A DNA stretch of 64,000 nt from CAZDKK01 sp964506245. Its GTDB lineage: Bacteria > Eisenbacteria > RBG-16-71-46 > CAIMUX01 > WJJG01. Each line of letters begins with the position of its first letter. Position 1 is the first letter of the stretch. The notes under the pieces are model-generated. The model was given only the letters and a program-made list of their open reading frames with translations, searched no databases and was not told the origin of the DNA. Positions 35,462 to 42,959 of the stretch are shown here, piece by piece. The stretch covers positions 1 to 64,000 of the forward strand of contig CAZDKK010000012.1 in NCBI GenBank assembly GCA_964506245.1, in the 5' to 3' direction. Both the position numbers and the translations under genes were made by a program.

Positions 35462-36310
35462 ATGTGGGGGATTGCCGCGGTGATCAGCGGGATCTTCGAC
35501 GCCCTGTTGGCGCCGTTCCGAGGGATGCACCCCGCAGTGGGGCTGCTCGTCATCTCGGCCATCGCCGGGGTGGTGATGCTCCTCATCTTTGGCAAGACCT
35601 CGAACCAGAAGGCCATCCGCAGCGCCAAGGGCCGCCTGAAGGCGCACATCGCCGAGATCTGGCTCTTCCGCAACGACATCGGGCAGATGCTCCTGGCCAT
35701 CGCCCGTGTGCTGATCCACACGGGGCGCTACTTCGCCCACAGCCTGCGGCCGCTGCTCTTCATCTTCATCCCGGTGCTCATCATCATGGTCATGCTGGCC
35801 GTGCGGTACGAGCACCGGCCCTTCAAGGTCGCCGAGACCGCGGTTGTGAGCGTGACGGTGGACGATCCCGCCTGGACGCGCGGGGATCAGGTCCAGCTCA
35901 TCGCCCCGTCCGGGGTCGAGGTGCTCAGCCCGGCGCTGCGCATGCCGGCGATCGGCCAGATCGAGTGGCAGATCCGGGCCACCGACCCGGGGCGCCACGA
36001 GGTGACCGTGCGCACGCCGCGCGGCGAGGTGACCAAGCGCGTGCTGGTCGCGGCAGAGGGTCAGGCGCTCGACAAGGTGCGCGACAAGATCGCCGCGGCG
36101 CGCGGGCGGACCTTCTCGGAGGCCTTCCTCCTCTTCCCGGCGGAGCCGCCGCTGCCGTCCGGTCCCGGGATCCGCGCGATCGAGGTCAAGGGCTGGCCCA
36201 CGCGGGATCTCTCGATCTTCGGACTGGGCATTCACTGGCTGATCGTCTTCTTTGCCGTCTCCCTCATCGCCGGGTTTGCCGTGAAGGGCATCTTCGGGGT
36301 CGAGGTGTGA
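35462..36310 (+). CDS. Membrane protein of unknown function
   Basis: About 282 residues. Hydrophobic segments lie at residues about 1-20, 26-45, 95-120 and 255-275. Between the second and third is a basic, helical cytoplasmic stretch (GKTSNQKAIRSAKGRLKAHIAEIWLFRND). After the third comes a roughly 125-residue soluble beta-rich domain (VAETAVVSVTVDDPAWTRGDQVQLIAPSG ... EVTVRTPRGEVTKRVLV). The helix-coil-helix arrangement recalls the YidC/EMC3/TMCO1 (DUF106) insertase superfamily, but I see no firm motif and treat this as a guess. Its place behind the two phosphodiesterases suggests it works with them at the membrane. Confidence 0.75.
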   Translation: MWGIAAVISGIFDALLAPFRGMHPAVGLLVISAIAGVVMLLIFGKTSNQKAIRSAKGRLKAHIAEIWLFRNDIGQMLLAIARVLIHTGRYFAHSLRPLLFIFIPVLIIMVMLAVRYEHRPFKVAETAVVSVTVDDPAWTRGDQVQLIAPSGVEVLSPALRMPAIGQIEWQIRATDPGRHEVTVRTPRGEVTKRVLVAAEGQALDKVRDKIAAARGRTFSEAFLLFPAEPPLPSGPGIRAIEVKGWPTRDLSIFGLGIHWLIVFFAVSLIAGFAVKGIFGVEV

Positions 36311-36381
36311 GCCGTACTCGCACCGGGGTGTCTATCGCGGTGCGCTGGCCTGCAGCCACAGGCTGACGAGGTGATCGTCTC

Positions 36382-37326
36382 ATGACAAGCTGGCGCGACC
36401 CCGACCCCCGCGGCACCGTCGACCTGCACCTGCACACGACCGCCTCGGATGGCAGCGAGTCCCCCCGGCGCCTCTTCGAGATGGCGCGGGACGCGGGCCT
36501 GCGCGCGATCGGCTTCTGCGATCACGACTCGATCGGCAGCGTCGCCGAGGGGTTTCGCCTGGCCGAGGAGTTCGGCATCGAGTTCGTGCCCGGCTGCGAG
36601 ATCGGCATCGCGCACGACCCTGAGCGCGGCCTCATCGAGACCGACATCGTCGCGTATGGCTACGATCCCGGGCACGATGAGCTGAACGATGTCTTGGTCC
36701 GATTGCAGCGGGCCAAGAACCAGAAGCTCGAGGGGCAGCTCGAGGTCCTCGCGGCGGCCGGTTACCGGATCCCCAGGGATGAGGTGCTGGCCCTGGCCAA
36801 GGGTGAGACGATCCGGCGACCGCACATCTACGCCGTCCTGCACAAGCACTTCCCGGACGTCACCCCGCCAGTCTTCTACGGGAAGACCGACTTCGGCGGC
36901 CCGTGGTACGTGTCGAAGGAGTACAGCCTGACCCTCGAGGACTGCGTCGCTGTCGTGGGCCGTGCCGGGGGCGCGTGCGTGCTCTCGAGCCCCGGCTCCT
37001 ACAACGAGCTGTTCAAGAAGAGCGCGACGCTGATCGATCCCGCCGTCGATCGTATCATCGAGGTGTGCGCGGCGGCCGGTGTCCGCGGACTCGAGACAGT
37101 CTACACCTACCACCGCAACAAGCCCTACTTCCGCGACCGGGAGAACACGATCGACACCGCGCAGCTCGGCACCCTGATCGACCATTACGAGGCGCTGGCG
37201 GATCGGCTCGGTCTGTTCAAGACGGGCGGATCGGACTTCCACGGAACGTCGAAGCCGCAGATCGGCATCGGGGAGCTGCCGGTGCCGTATCGGTACCTCG
37301 AAGGCCTGCGCCGGGCGCTGGGCTAG
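36382..37326 (+). CDS. PHP-domain phosphoesterase
   Basis: 314 residues. The PHP metal motifs are TVDLHLHTTASDGSESP, IGFCDHDSIGS, the EIGI strand and TGGSDFHGTSKPQIGIG at the end. Its nearest relatives hydrolyse 3',5'-nucleotides such as pAp, the by-product left when PAPS donates sulfate, which would suit an operon that makes PAPS. In those relatives a conserved AHP motif holds a metal; here the matching place reads VLSSPGSYN, so that His appears lost and the metal centre may differ. It ends four bases inside the 3' end of the convergent neighbour. Confidence 0.88.
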   Translation: MTSWRDPDPRGTVDLHLHTTASDGSESPRRLFEMARDAGLRAIGFCDHDSIGSVAEGFRLAEEFGIEFVPGCEIGIAHDPERGLIETDIVAYGYDPGHDELNDVLVRLQRAKNQKLEGQLEVLAAAGYRIPRDEVLALAKGETIRRPHIYAVLHKHFPDVTPPVFYGKTDFGGPWYVSKEYSLTLEDCVAVVGRAGGACVLSSPGSYNELFKKSATLIDPAVDRIIEVCAAAGVRGLETVYTYHRNKPYFRDRENTIDTAQLGTLIDHYEALADRLGLFKTGGSDFHGTSKPQIGIGELPVPYRYLEGLRRALG

Positions 37327-38798
37327 TCCGCGAGCACGCAGCGCCGCGTCACCGAGCCAGCGACGCCCTGCAGCCTGAGGAAGTAGACCCCGCCGGTGAG
37401 CCCGCCGCGATCCAGGGACACCTGCACGGGTCCGGTCGAGCCGCTGCCCCGCCACACGTTCCGGACCAGCCTGCCGGCGGCATCGTAGAGATCGAGCGCG
37501 GCCGCACCGCCGTCCGTCATCTCGAGCAAGACCGTGCCTTCCCGCACGACGGGGCTGGGACACACCGGGCTCAGCACCCACGGCCGCGCGCTCGCCCGCA
37601 CGGGGTCCGCGACCCCAGAGGCCGCCGGCTCGAGCCGGAGGACCCACAGATCGGGTGGGACACTTGGGGGAGACCCGGTCGTGCCCACCACGCAGCAGCC
37701 GTCGGCCCCCGCGGGGCAGATTGCGTATGCGACCTCCCTGCCGCCCATGTCGATCTTGCCTTGCCAGATGGGTAGCCCGGTGTCATCCGTTCTCAGTAGA
37801 TAGGCATCGGGGTTCACGTGGCTCCCCGCCTGCCCGGCCACCAGGAATCCCCCGTCGGCTGTGGCGTGCACGCAGAGGCCGCCTGCACTGTTGCTCTCGG
37901 CGTACGATCGGCACCAGAGCGAGTCGCCCTTGTCGTCCACCTTCCACAGCCGGACACAGTTGTTCAGACCGTCCCACTGGTGACCGGCCACGACGTAGCA
38001 TCCATCTCGGGTGCGGCCCACGGACATGCCGTATTCCTCACCGTAGGTGCCATAGGTTTTGACCCAGAGATGCTGGCCGCCCGCGCTGACCTTGAGCACC
38101 AGCATGTCATACTCGGTGCCGACGTTCATCGCGGAGGCGCCCACGACGAGGAATCCCCCATCCTCGGTCTGCACCACGCCGTAGCCGTAATCCCAGTAGT
38201 TGTCGTACCCGTTGAACTCGTAGTCCCAGATCTCCCTGCCATCAGCATCGGTGCGCACCACGTAGATGTCCCAGTCGCATCCGCCAAAGGACGTCTCGTG
38301 CCCGACGACGATGTAGCCCCCATCGCGCGTCTCCTGGGCACAGCAGCCCTCTTCCCAGCGCGCCCCGCCGAAGCAGCGGGTCCAGAGGGTGTCTCCCTGC
38401 GCATCGAGGCGCACCAGCCAGATGTCGTCGTTGCCATGGCCGCGCGACGCGGTCGTGCCCGCGACGATGAACCCGCGGCCGGACGCGGGCTGGATGGACT
38501 GAAACCGGTCGGGATCTGGACCGCCGTACCGGCGCGTCCACAGCGTGTCGCCCTCGGCTGTCAGCCGAATCAGGTAGCCGTCCTCGCCGCCGGTCCCAAA
38601 CGAGGCGGTATAGCCGGCCACAATGAATCCGCCGTCCGGCGTGCCTTGCAGGCTGGAGCCGACGTCCCACCCGTCGCCCCCGAAGGTGCGCGTCCACAAG
38701 GTGTCGGGGAGTTCGGCTCGCACGGGCTCCACCAGGGCCGCGAGGCCCAGCACGGTCACGAGCAAGGACAGGGCAGAAGATCCAGCGGGCGTGTTCAT
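37323..38798 (-). CDS. Secreted propeller-type repeat protein with FlgD-like C-domain
   Basis: About 491 residues. MNTPAGSSALSLLVTVLGLAALVEPVRA is a signal peptide, with GGAGGG upstream of ATG 38798. The body holds about seven repeats of roughly 52 residues, each built on 'W.R.FGG...D.G.S...T.DGGFIV.G.T.S.G.G..D.YL.R.D..G', a beta-propeller-like unit common in exported proteins of the FCB group. The C-terminal 85 residues are a FlgD-like beta-sandwich (LSPVCPSPVVREGTVLLE ... GVYFLRLQGVAG ... RRCVLAD) though the usual Asn-Pro-Phe is Ser-Pro-Val here. Probably a surface or secreted structural protein. The 3' end overlaps the PHP gene by four bases tail to tail. Confidence 0.87.
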   Translation of the reverse strand: MNTPAGSSALSLLVTVLGLAALVEPVRAELPDTLWTRTFGGDGWDVGSSLQGTPDGGFIVAGYTASFGTGGEDGYLIRLTAEGDTLWTRRYGGPDPDRFQSIQPASGRGFIVAGTTASRGHGNDDIWLVRLDAQGDTLWTRCFGGARWEEGCCAQETRDGGYIVVGHETSFGGCDWDIYVVRTDADGREIWDYEFNGYDNYWDYGYGVVQTEDGGFLVVGASAMNVGTEYDMLVLKVSAGGQHLWVKTYGTYGEEYGMSVGRTRDGCYVVAGHQWDGLNNCVRLWKVDDKGDSLWCRSYAESNSAGGLCVHATADGGFLVAGQAGSHVNPDAYLLRTDDTGLPIWQGKIDMGGREVAYAICPAGADGCCVVGTTGSPPSVPPDLWVLRLEPAASGVADPVRASARPWVLSPVCPSPVVREGTVLLEMTDGGAAALDLYDAAGRLVRNVWRGSGSTGPVQVSLDRGGLTGGVYFLRLQGVAGSVTRRCVLAD

Positions 38799-38891
38799 CG
38801 TCGGATCCCTCCACTTCGTCACCATCGCCGCACGGCCATTCTAACACGAGTTCGGGCACTGCACCCATGGGCGTGCTGGGGTATCCTTAGG

Positions 38892-38954
38892 GGGTACCCA
38901 GCGTCACGGGTGCCCAGGATGACGGGTGTGCGGGGTCACGGGTGCCTGGCACCC
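38892..38954. repeat. Short palindromic/tandem repeats upstream of FG-GAP gene
   Basis: GGGTACCC at 38892-38899 is a perfect palindrome. GGGTGCC-T-GGCACCC at 38940-38954 is an inverted repeat with a one-base centre. Between them, variants of 'GTCACGGGTGCC' recur three times. Such GGTGCC/GGCACC palindromes are often dispersed REP-like elements; only one cluster is seen in this window. Confidence 0.6.
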
Positions 38955-38989
38955 CGGCCCCCGGGACTGCATCGAGTGGAGGTGGCCAG

Positions 38990-40963
38990 ATGGGAAACCG
39001 TTGCGCGCAGATCGCGCTCCTGATCGTCCTGGGCCTTGCGGTCCCCGCCGGGCAGGCACAGAACTGGCGCGCGAACGACGCGATCTTCAATCCCAGTGGC
39101 GTGCCCTCGCTTCCTTTTTCCCAGCCTCGTTTCGCGGATCCGGACGGAGATGGTGACTTCGATCTCATCCTGGGCAGCATCGACCTGGCGCCTCTGTACT
39201 ACGAGAATGTCGGGACGGCCACCAGCCCCGACTTCGACCCGGGCCCCGACATCTTCGCCGTGGTCGACCCGTTGGATGCCGAGATGGGCGTGTGTGTCGA
39301 TCTGGACGATGACGGCGACCTCGACCTCGTGACGGGCGGGTTCAACGGCCTGACGCTCTTCGAGAACACCGGCGGGCCGGCGACGCCGGTGTATGTCAGG
39401 GTCGCGGGGTTCTTCGCGGGGCTCGCGGTCGGCTACAACCCGGTGCCGGCTTTTGCCGACCTGGATGGAGACGGCGACAGCGATCTCGCGGTCGGCCTGA
39501 GCGAAAACGGCGCTGTCAAGTACTACCCCAACACGGGCACCGTCGCCGCGGCCGAGTTCCTCGAGTCCCAGGCCCAGACCTGGTTCGACGTCGGCTTGTA
39601 CGCCTACCCATGGCTCGGCGATCTCGACCGCGATGAGGACTTCGACCTGCTGGTCGGGCGCGATGTGCCCAGCTTTAACTTCTACCGCAACACCGGCGAT
39701 CCCTATGCCTATGCGTGGCAGCCGGAGCACGCGGTCTTTCAGGGCCTGGCTGCCTCGACCTACTGGAATTCGCCGTGCCTGGTCGATCTCAACGGCGACA
39801 ACCGGCTGGACCTCGTCTACGGCACGGCCGCCGGACCGCTCGAGTACTTCGAGAACACGGGGACGCCACCCGCCACGGCCTGGAACGTCAACACGAGCCT
39901 CTTCGGCGGCGTCCTCGACGTCGGCGGCGCCAGCTCACCCTTCTTCTTCGACTTCGACGCCGACGGCGATCTGGATCTCGTGAGCGGCAGCCAGCTCGGC
40001 GACATCAAGTACTACCGGAACATCGGGACGAGCGCGGCCCCGTCGTGGCTGGCGGCACACGAGTACTTCGCCAGCATCGATCACTCGATCTACTCCGCCA
40101 TCGCCCTCGGCGAGCTCGACGGGGATGATCTGCCGGATGCTGTGGTTGGGGATCTCTCGGGCAATCTCTTCTACCACCACAACACGGGCGCGGGCTTCGT
40201 CTACGACGCCAGCGTCTTCGCGGGGATCAACGTCGGCGGCTGGTCCGCGCCCCGCTTGGTGGACATGGACGATGACAACGACCTCGATCTCGTGATCGGC
40301 AACGAAGCCGGTCAGCTCCGCTACTACCAGAACACGGGCGCTGGCTCGATGGTCTGGACGCTCGTGCCGGCGTACTTCGGCGCGATCGATGTCGGCTCGG
40401 ACTGCTCGCCGAGTCTTGGCGACTTCGACCACGATGGGGACATGGATCTCTTCGCCGGCAACATCTCCCACGAGGTCCGGTACTTCGAGAACCGCGCGGG
40501 GAGCTGGGTGGAAGACCCGGCTGTGGTGGCCGGGATCACGGCCGGGCAGAACGCCGCCCCGGCGCTCGGCGATCTCGACGACGACGGGGACCTGGACCTG
40601 GCGATCGGCAACTACGCGGGGACGTTCAACTACTACGAGAACATCCGTCCCACCGCCGATGCCCCGGACGCGCGACCATTCACCCCGGGATCGCTCTCCC
40701 TCGCGGCGCTTCCCAATCCCTTTCACCCAGATGTGCGGCTGACCTACAGCCTGCCCGAACCGGCGGAGGTCGAGCTCGAGATCTTCGACGCGGCAGGTCG
40801 CAAGGTCTGCGGGCTGGCAAGTGGGCGGCAGGCCGCGGGCGAGCATCGGCTTTCGTGGCGACCCGGGGATGCAGGGGGGGCGGTCGCAGGTTCCGGCGTG
40901 TACTACTGTCGGCTCTCGGCCGGGAGCGCGCACAGGGCGATTCGAATCACGTATCTGCAATAG
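38990..40963 (+). CDS. Secreted FG-GAP/VCBS-repeat protein with FlgD-like C-domain
   Basis: About 657 residues. MGNRCAQIALLIVLGLAVPAGQAQ is a signal peptide; TGGAGG precedes ATG 38990. About ten repeats follow, each with a calcium-loop-like 'D.DGDGDLDLV.G...G.L.YY.NTG' core (e.g. FADLDGDGDSDLAVGLSENG), as in FG-GAP/integrin-type propellers. The last 85 residues are an FlgD-like sorting domain (AALPNPFHPDVRLTYSLPEP ... GVYYCRLSAGSAHR). The function is likely calcium-dependent binding at the cell surface. It is one of two such proteins in the window, the other at 44853. Confidence 0.9.
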   Translation: MGNRCAQIALLIVLGLAVPAGQAQNWRANDAIFNPSGVPSLPFSQPRFADPDGDGDFDLILGSIDLAPLYYENVGTATSPDFDPGPDIFAVVDPLDAEMGVCVDLDDDGDLDLVTGGFNGLTLFENTGGPATPVYVRVAGFFAGLAVGYNPVPAFADLDGDGDSDLAVGLSENGAVKYYPNTGTVAAAEFLESQAQTWFDVGLYAYPWLGDLDRDEDFDLLVGRDVPSFNFYRNTGDPYAYAWQPEHAVFQGLAASTYWNSPCLVDLNGDNRLDLVYGTAAGPLEYFENTGTPPATAWNVNTSLFGGVLDVGGASSPFFFDFDADGDLDLVSGSQLGDIKYYRNIGTSAAPSWLAAHEYFASIDHSIYSAIALGELDGDDLPDAVVGDLSGNLFYHHNTGAGFVYDASVFAGINVGGWSAPRLVDMDDDNDLDLVIGNEAGQLRYYQNTGAGSMVWTLVPAYFGAIDVGSDCSPSLGDFDHDGDMDLFAGNISHEVRYFENRAGSWVEDPAVVAGITAGQNAAPALGDLDDDGDLDLAIGNYAGTFNYYENIRPTADAPDARPFTPGSLSLAALPNPFHPDVRLTYSLPEPAEVELEIFDAAGRKVCGLASGRQAAGEHRLSWRPGDAGGAVAGSGVYYCRLSAGSAHRAIRITYLQ

Positions 40964-41058
40964 CCGCCTGCTGCCAGTCGGCTCGCGCCGAAGGATGGAG
41001 CGCCCCTCCCCTGGTGAACCGGCCGGCGCGCCGCCACAACTTCAATGCCCCTTGCGCA

Positions 41059-41087
41059 TTGCGTGCCAGGTGCGGTGCGGCTATGCT
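41059..41087 (+). promoter_or_regulatory. Candidate promoter of the first Cys-rich paralogue
   Basis: TTGCGT and TATGCT are spaced by 17 bases, ending 68 bases before the start. The second paralogue has a matching TTGCGC-17-TATACT, which supports both. Confidence 0.5.
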
Positions 41088-41155
41088 AACGGTGCAGGCG
41101 CGCTGCTCCAGATGGATGCAAGCAGAATCCCCGAGGGGACCTGAGGAGGTGACCC

Positions 41156-41944
41156 ATGCGACGTGCGCTCGTGATCGCTGGATTGCTTGGAGTTTTCGCC
41201 ACCCTCGCCGGCGCCGACCCGAACAACCTCACCGGTGGGGCGCTGATCGCGCACAATGCCGGCTACTGGGAGCGCTATCACCAACCGACCTGTGGCACGT
41301 ACTACCAGTACGATCCCATCTCGAGTTGTGAAGAGCAGAACAACACCATGGACACTGGGACGTACGCGTGGTTCGTGATTGCGGCATTCGATGAAGACAA
41401 AAGGTGGTGTGGCGTTCAGTTCGGCTTCGGCGACTTCGACCCGGGCATGATGTTCTTCGCAGAGTGGGGCCCGTGTGCCGACGTGTGCCTCGAATACCCT
41501 TCCGCCAACTGGCCGGGCCCGCTCGAGGGCACGGTCTTCACGGCGCCCAGCAGCTCGTCCTGGTCGGGCAACTGGATCCCGGTCTACTGGTTCCTTGCCT
41601 ATTCCTACACCGCGCATGGACCCGGTGTCGTACAGCTCGTCCCCGATCCGACCGCCGCTGTCCCCTTCGCGGGCTTCGCCAACTGCCTCCAGGTTCCGGA
41701 GCAGTTCGACGCGATCCTGGGCGGCATGGGCGTCGGCCAGCCCGGCACCTGGGTCTGCACCGGCATGCCGGATGCCGTGTGCTGCATCGACCAGAGCTGC
41801 GTCATCGTTCACAGTGAGAACGAGTGCACCGCGCTGGGCGGCGTCTACCATCCCGAGTGGAACGACTGCGGGCCTCCCGATCCCTGCGGGACGACCCCGG
41901 CCGCCGCTGCGTCTTGGGGGAAGATCAAGTCGATGTATCGTTAG
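41156..41944 (+). CDS. Secreted Cys-rich protein with WGKIKSMYR tail (paralogue A)
   Basis: 262 residues. MRRALVIAGLLGVFATLAGA is a signal peptide, with GAGGAGGTGA seven bases before the ATG. The mature protein opens DPNNLTGGALIAHNAGYWERYHQPTC and carries about a dozen cysteines. The region VCCIDQSCVIVHSENECTALGGVYH ... CGPPDPC is the CC-G-C-x-E-C-GG-C-PxPC repeat seen in many secreted proteins of candidate phyla and Planctomycetes. The last residues are ASWGKIKSMYR. Paralogue B lies directly downstream and is well over 70 percent identical by eye. No enzyme motif is seen; an extracellular disulfide-bonded protein of unknown role. Confidence 0.85.
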   Translation: MRRALVIAGLLGVFATLAGADPNNLTGGALIAHNAGYWERYHQPTCGTYYQYDPISSCEEQNNTMDTGTYAWFVIAAFDEDKRWCGVQFGFGDFDPGMMFFAEWGPCADVCLEYPSANWPGPLEGTVFTAPSSSSWSGNWIPVYWFLAYSYTAHGPGVVQLVPDPTAAVPFAGFANCLQVPEQFDAILGGMGVGQPGTWVCTGMPDAVCCIDQSCVIVHSENECTALGGVYHPEWNDCGPPDPCGTTPAAAASWGKIKSMYR

Positions 41945-42073
41945 GGGAGAGGCGCAGGCGGTCCTCTCTGGCTTCGCACCCGCGGTCCCAGCCCGATGCG
42001 AGCCAAGGAACGGGGCGGGGCTCACCGCGGGATCCGTCCGACCCGCACCCGTAATCACTACCATGGATGGCGA

Positions 42074-42102
42074 TTGCGCATTCGTGCGAGTACTGATATA
42101 CT
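42074..42102 (+). promoter_or_regulatory. Candidate promoter of the second Cys-rich paralogue
   Basis: TTGCGC and TATACT are 17 bases apart, 65 bases before the start. Spacing and hexamers parallel those before paralogue A, so each copy probably has its own promoter. Confidence 0.5.
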
Positions 42103-42167
42103 GGGTACTGTGAGTGCGTAGTTCCCGATCCAACCGAAATCCTCGATGCAACATAAGGAGGTGACCC

Positions 42168-42959
42168 ATGCGAAGAGCGCTCGTGATCGCTGGATTGCTT
42201 GGATTTTTCGCCACCCTCGCCGGCGCCGATCCGACAGACCTCACGGGTGGGGCGTTGATCACCCATAATGCCGGGTACTGGGAGCGCTATCACCAACCGA
42301 CTTGCGCCACGTACTACCAGTACAGCCCCATCTCGAGTTGCGAAGAGCAAAACAACACCATGGACACAGGGGAGTACGCCTGGTTCGTGATCGCCGCCTT
42401 CGATGAAGACAAGGAATGGTGCGGCGTCCAGTTCGGCTTTGGCGACTACAACCCGGGCATGATGGTCTTTTACGAGTGGAGCCCGTGTGCACCCGGCGGG
42501 TTCCTCGAACTCCCCTCCGCCGACTGGCCCGGACCGCTCGAGGGCACGGCCTTCGTGACGATCGAGAACTCGCCCTGGTCGGGCAACTGGATTCCGGTCT
42601 ACTGGTTCCATGTCTATTCCTACGCCGCCTATGGACCCGGTGTCGTGCAGCTCATCCCCGATCCGAGCGCCGGTGTCCACTTCGCGGGCTTCGCCAACTG
42701 CCTCCAGGTTCCGGAGACGTTCGACGCGTTCCTGGGCGGCATGGGCGTCGGCCAGCCGGGAACGTGGGTGTGCCCCAACATGGAAGACTTCGTCTGCTGC
42801 GTCGGCGAGGGATGTGTCATCGTCCACAGCGAGGCGGAGTGCCTGGCGATGGGCGGCGAGTACCACCCCGAGTGGCACGATTGTGGGCCGCCGGATCCGT
42901 GCGGGACGACGCCCGCTACAAGAGCGAGCTGGGGGCAGATCAAGTCGATGTATCGGTGA
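42168..42959 (+). CDS. Secreted Cys-rich protein with WGQIKSMYR tail (paralogue B)
   Basis: 263 residues, a tandem duplicate of the previous gene. The signal peptide, the opening ADPTDLTGGALITHNAGYWERYHQPTC, the Cys pattern and the C-terminal RASWGQIKSMYR are all kept. Most differences fall in the middle (FVTIENSPWSGNW against FTAPSSSSWSGNW) and around the Cys repeat (CCVGEGCVIVHSEAECLAMGG). AAGGAGGTGA precedes the ATG, identical in form to copy A. Its TGA overlaps a GTG that could start the glycosyltransferase gene. Two selected copies with intact tails suggest they are expressed and useful, perhaps against different ligands. Confidence 0.85.
   Translation: MRRALVIAGLLGFFATLAGADPTDLTGGALITHNAGYWERYHQPTCATYYQYSPISSCEEQNNTMDTGEYAWFVIAAFDEDKEWCGVQFGFGDYNPGMMVFYEWSPCAPGGFLELPSADWPGPLEGTAFVTIENSPWSGNWIPVYWFHVYSYAAYGPGVVQLIPDPSAGVHFAGFANCLQVPETFDAFLGGMGVGQPGTWVCPNMEDFVCCVGEGCVIVHSEAECLAMGGEYHPEWHDCGPPDPCGTTPATRASWGQIKSMYR

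Noticed and set aside
35462..36310. YidC/EMC3-type insertase
   Set aside because: The helix arrangement is suggestive but there is no conserved family motif visible, so it was left as an unknown membrane protein.
42416..42955. Longer N-terminus for the GT39-like glycosyltransferase
   Set aside because: This part is a shadow of the Cys-rich paralogue B in another frame.
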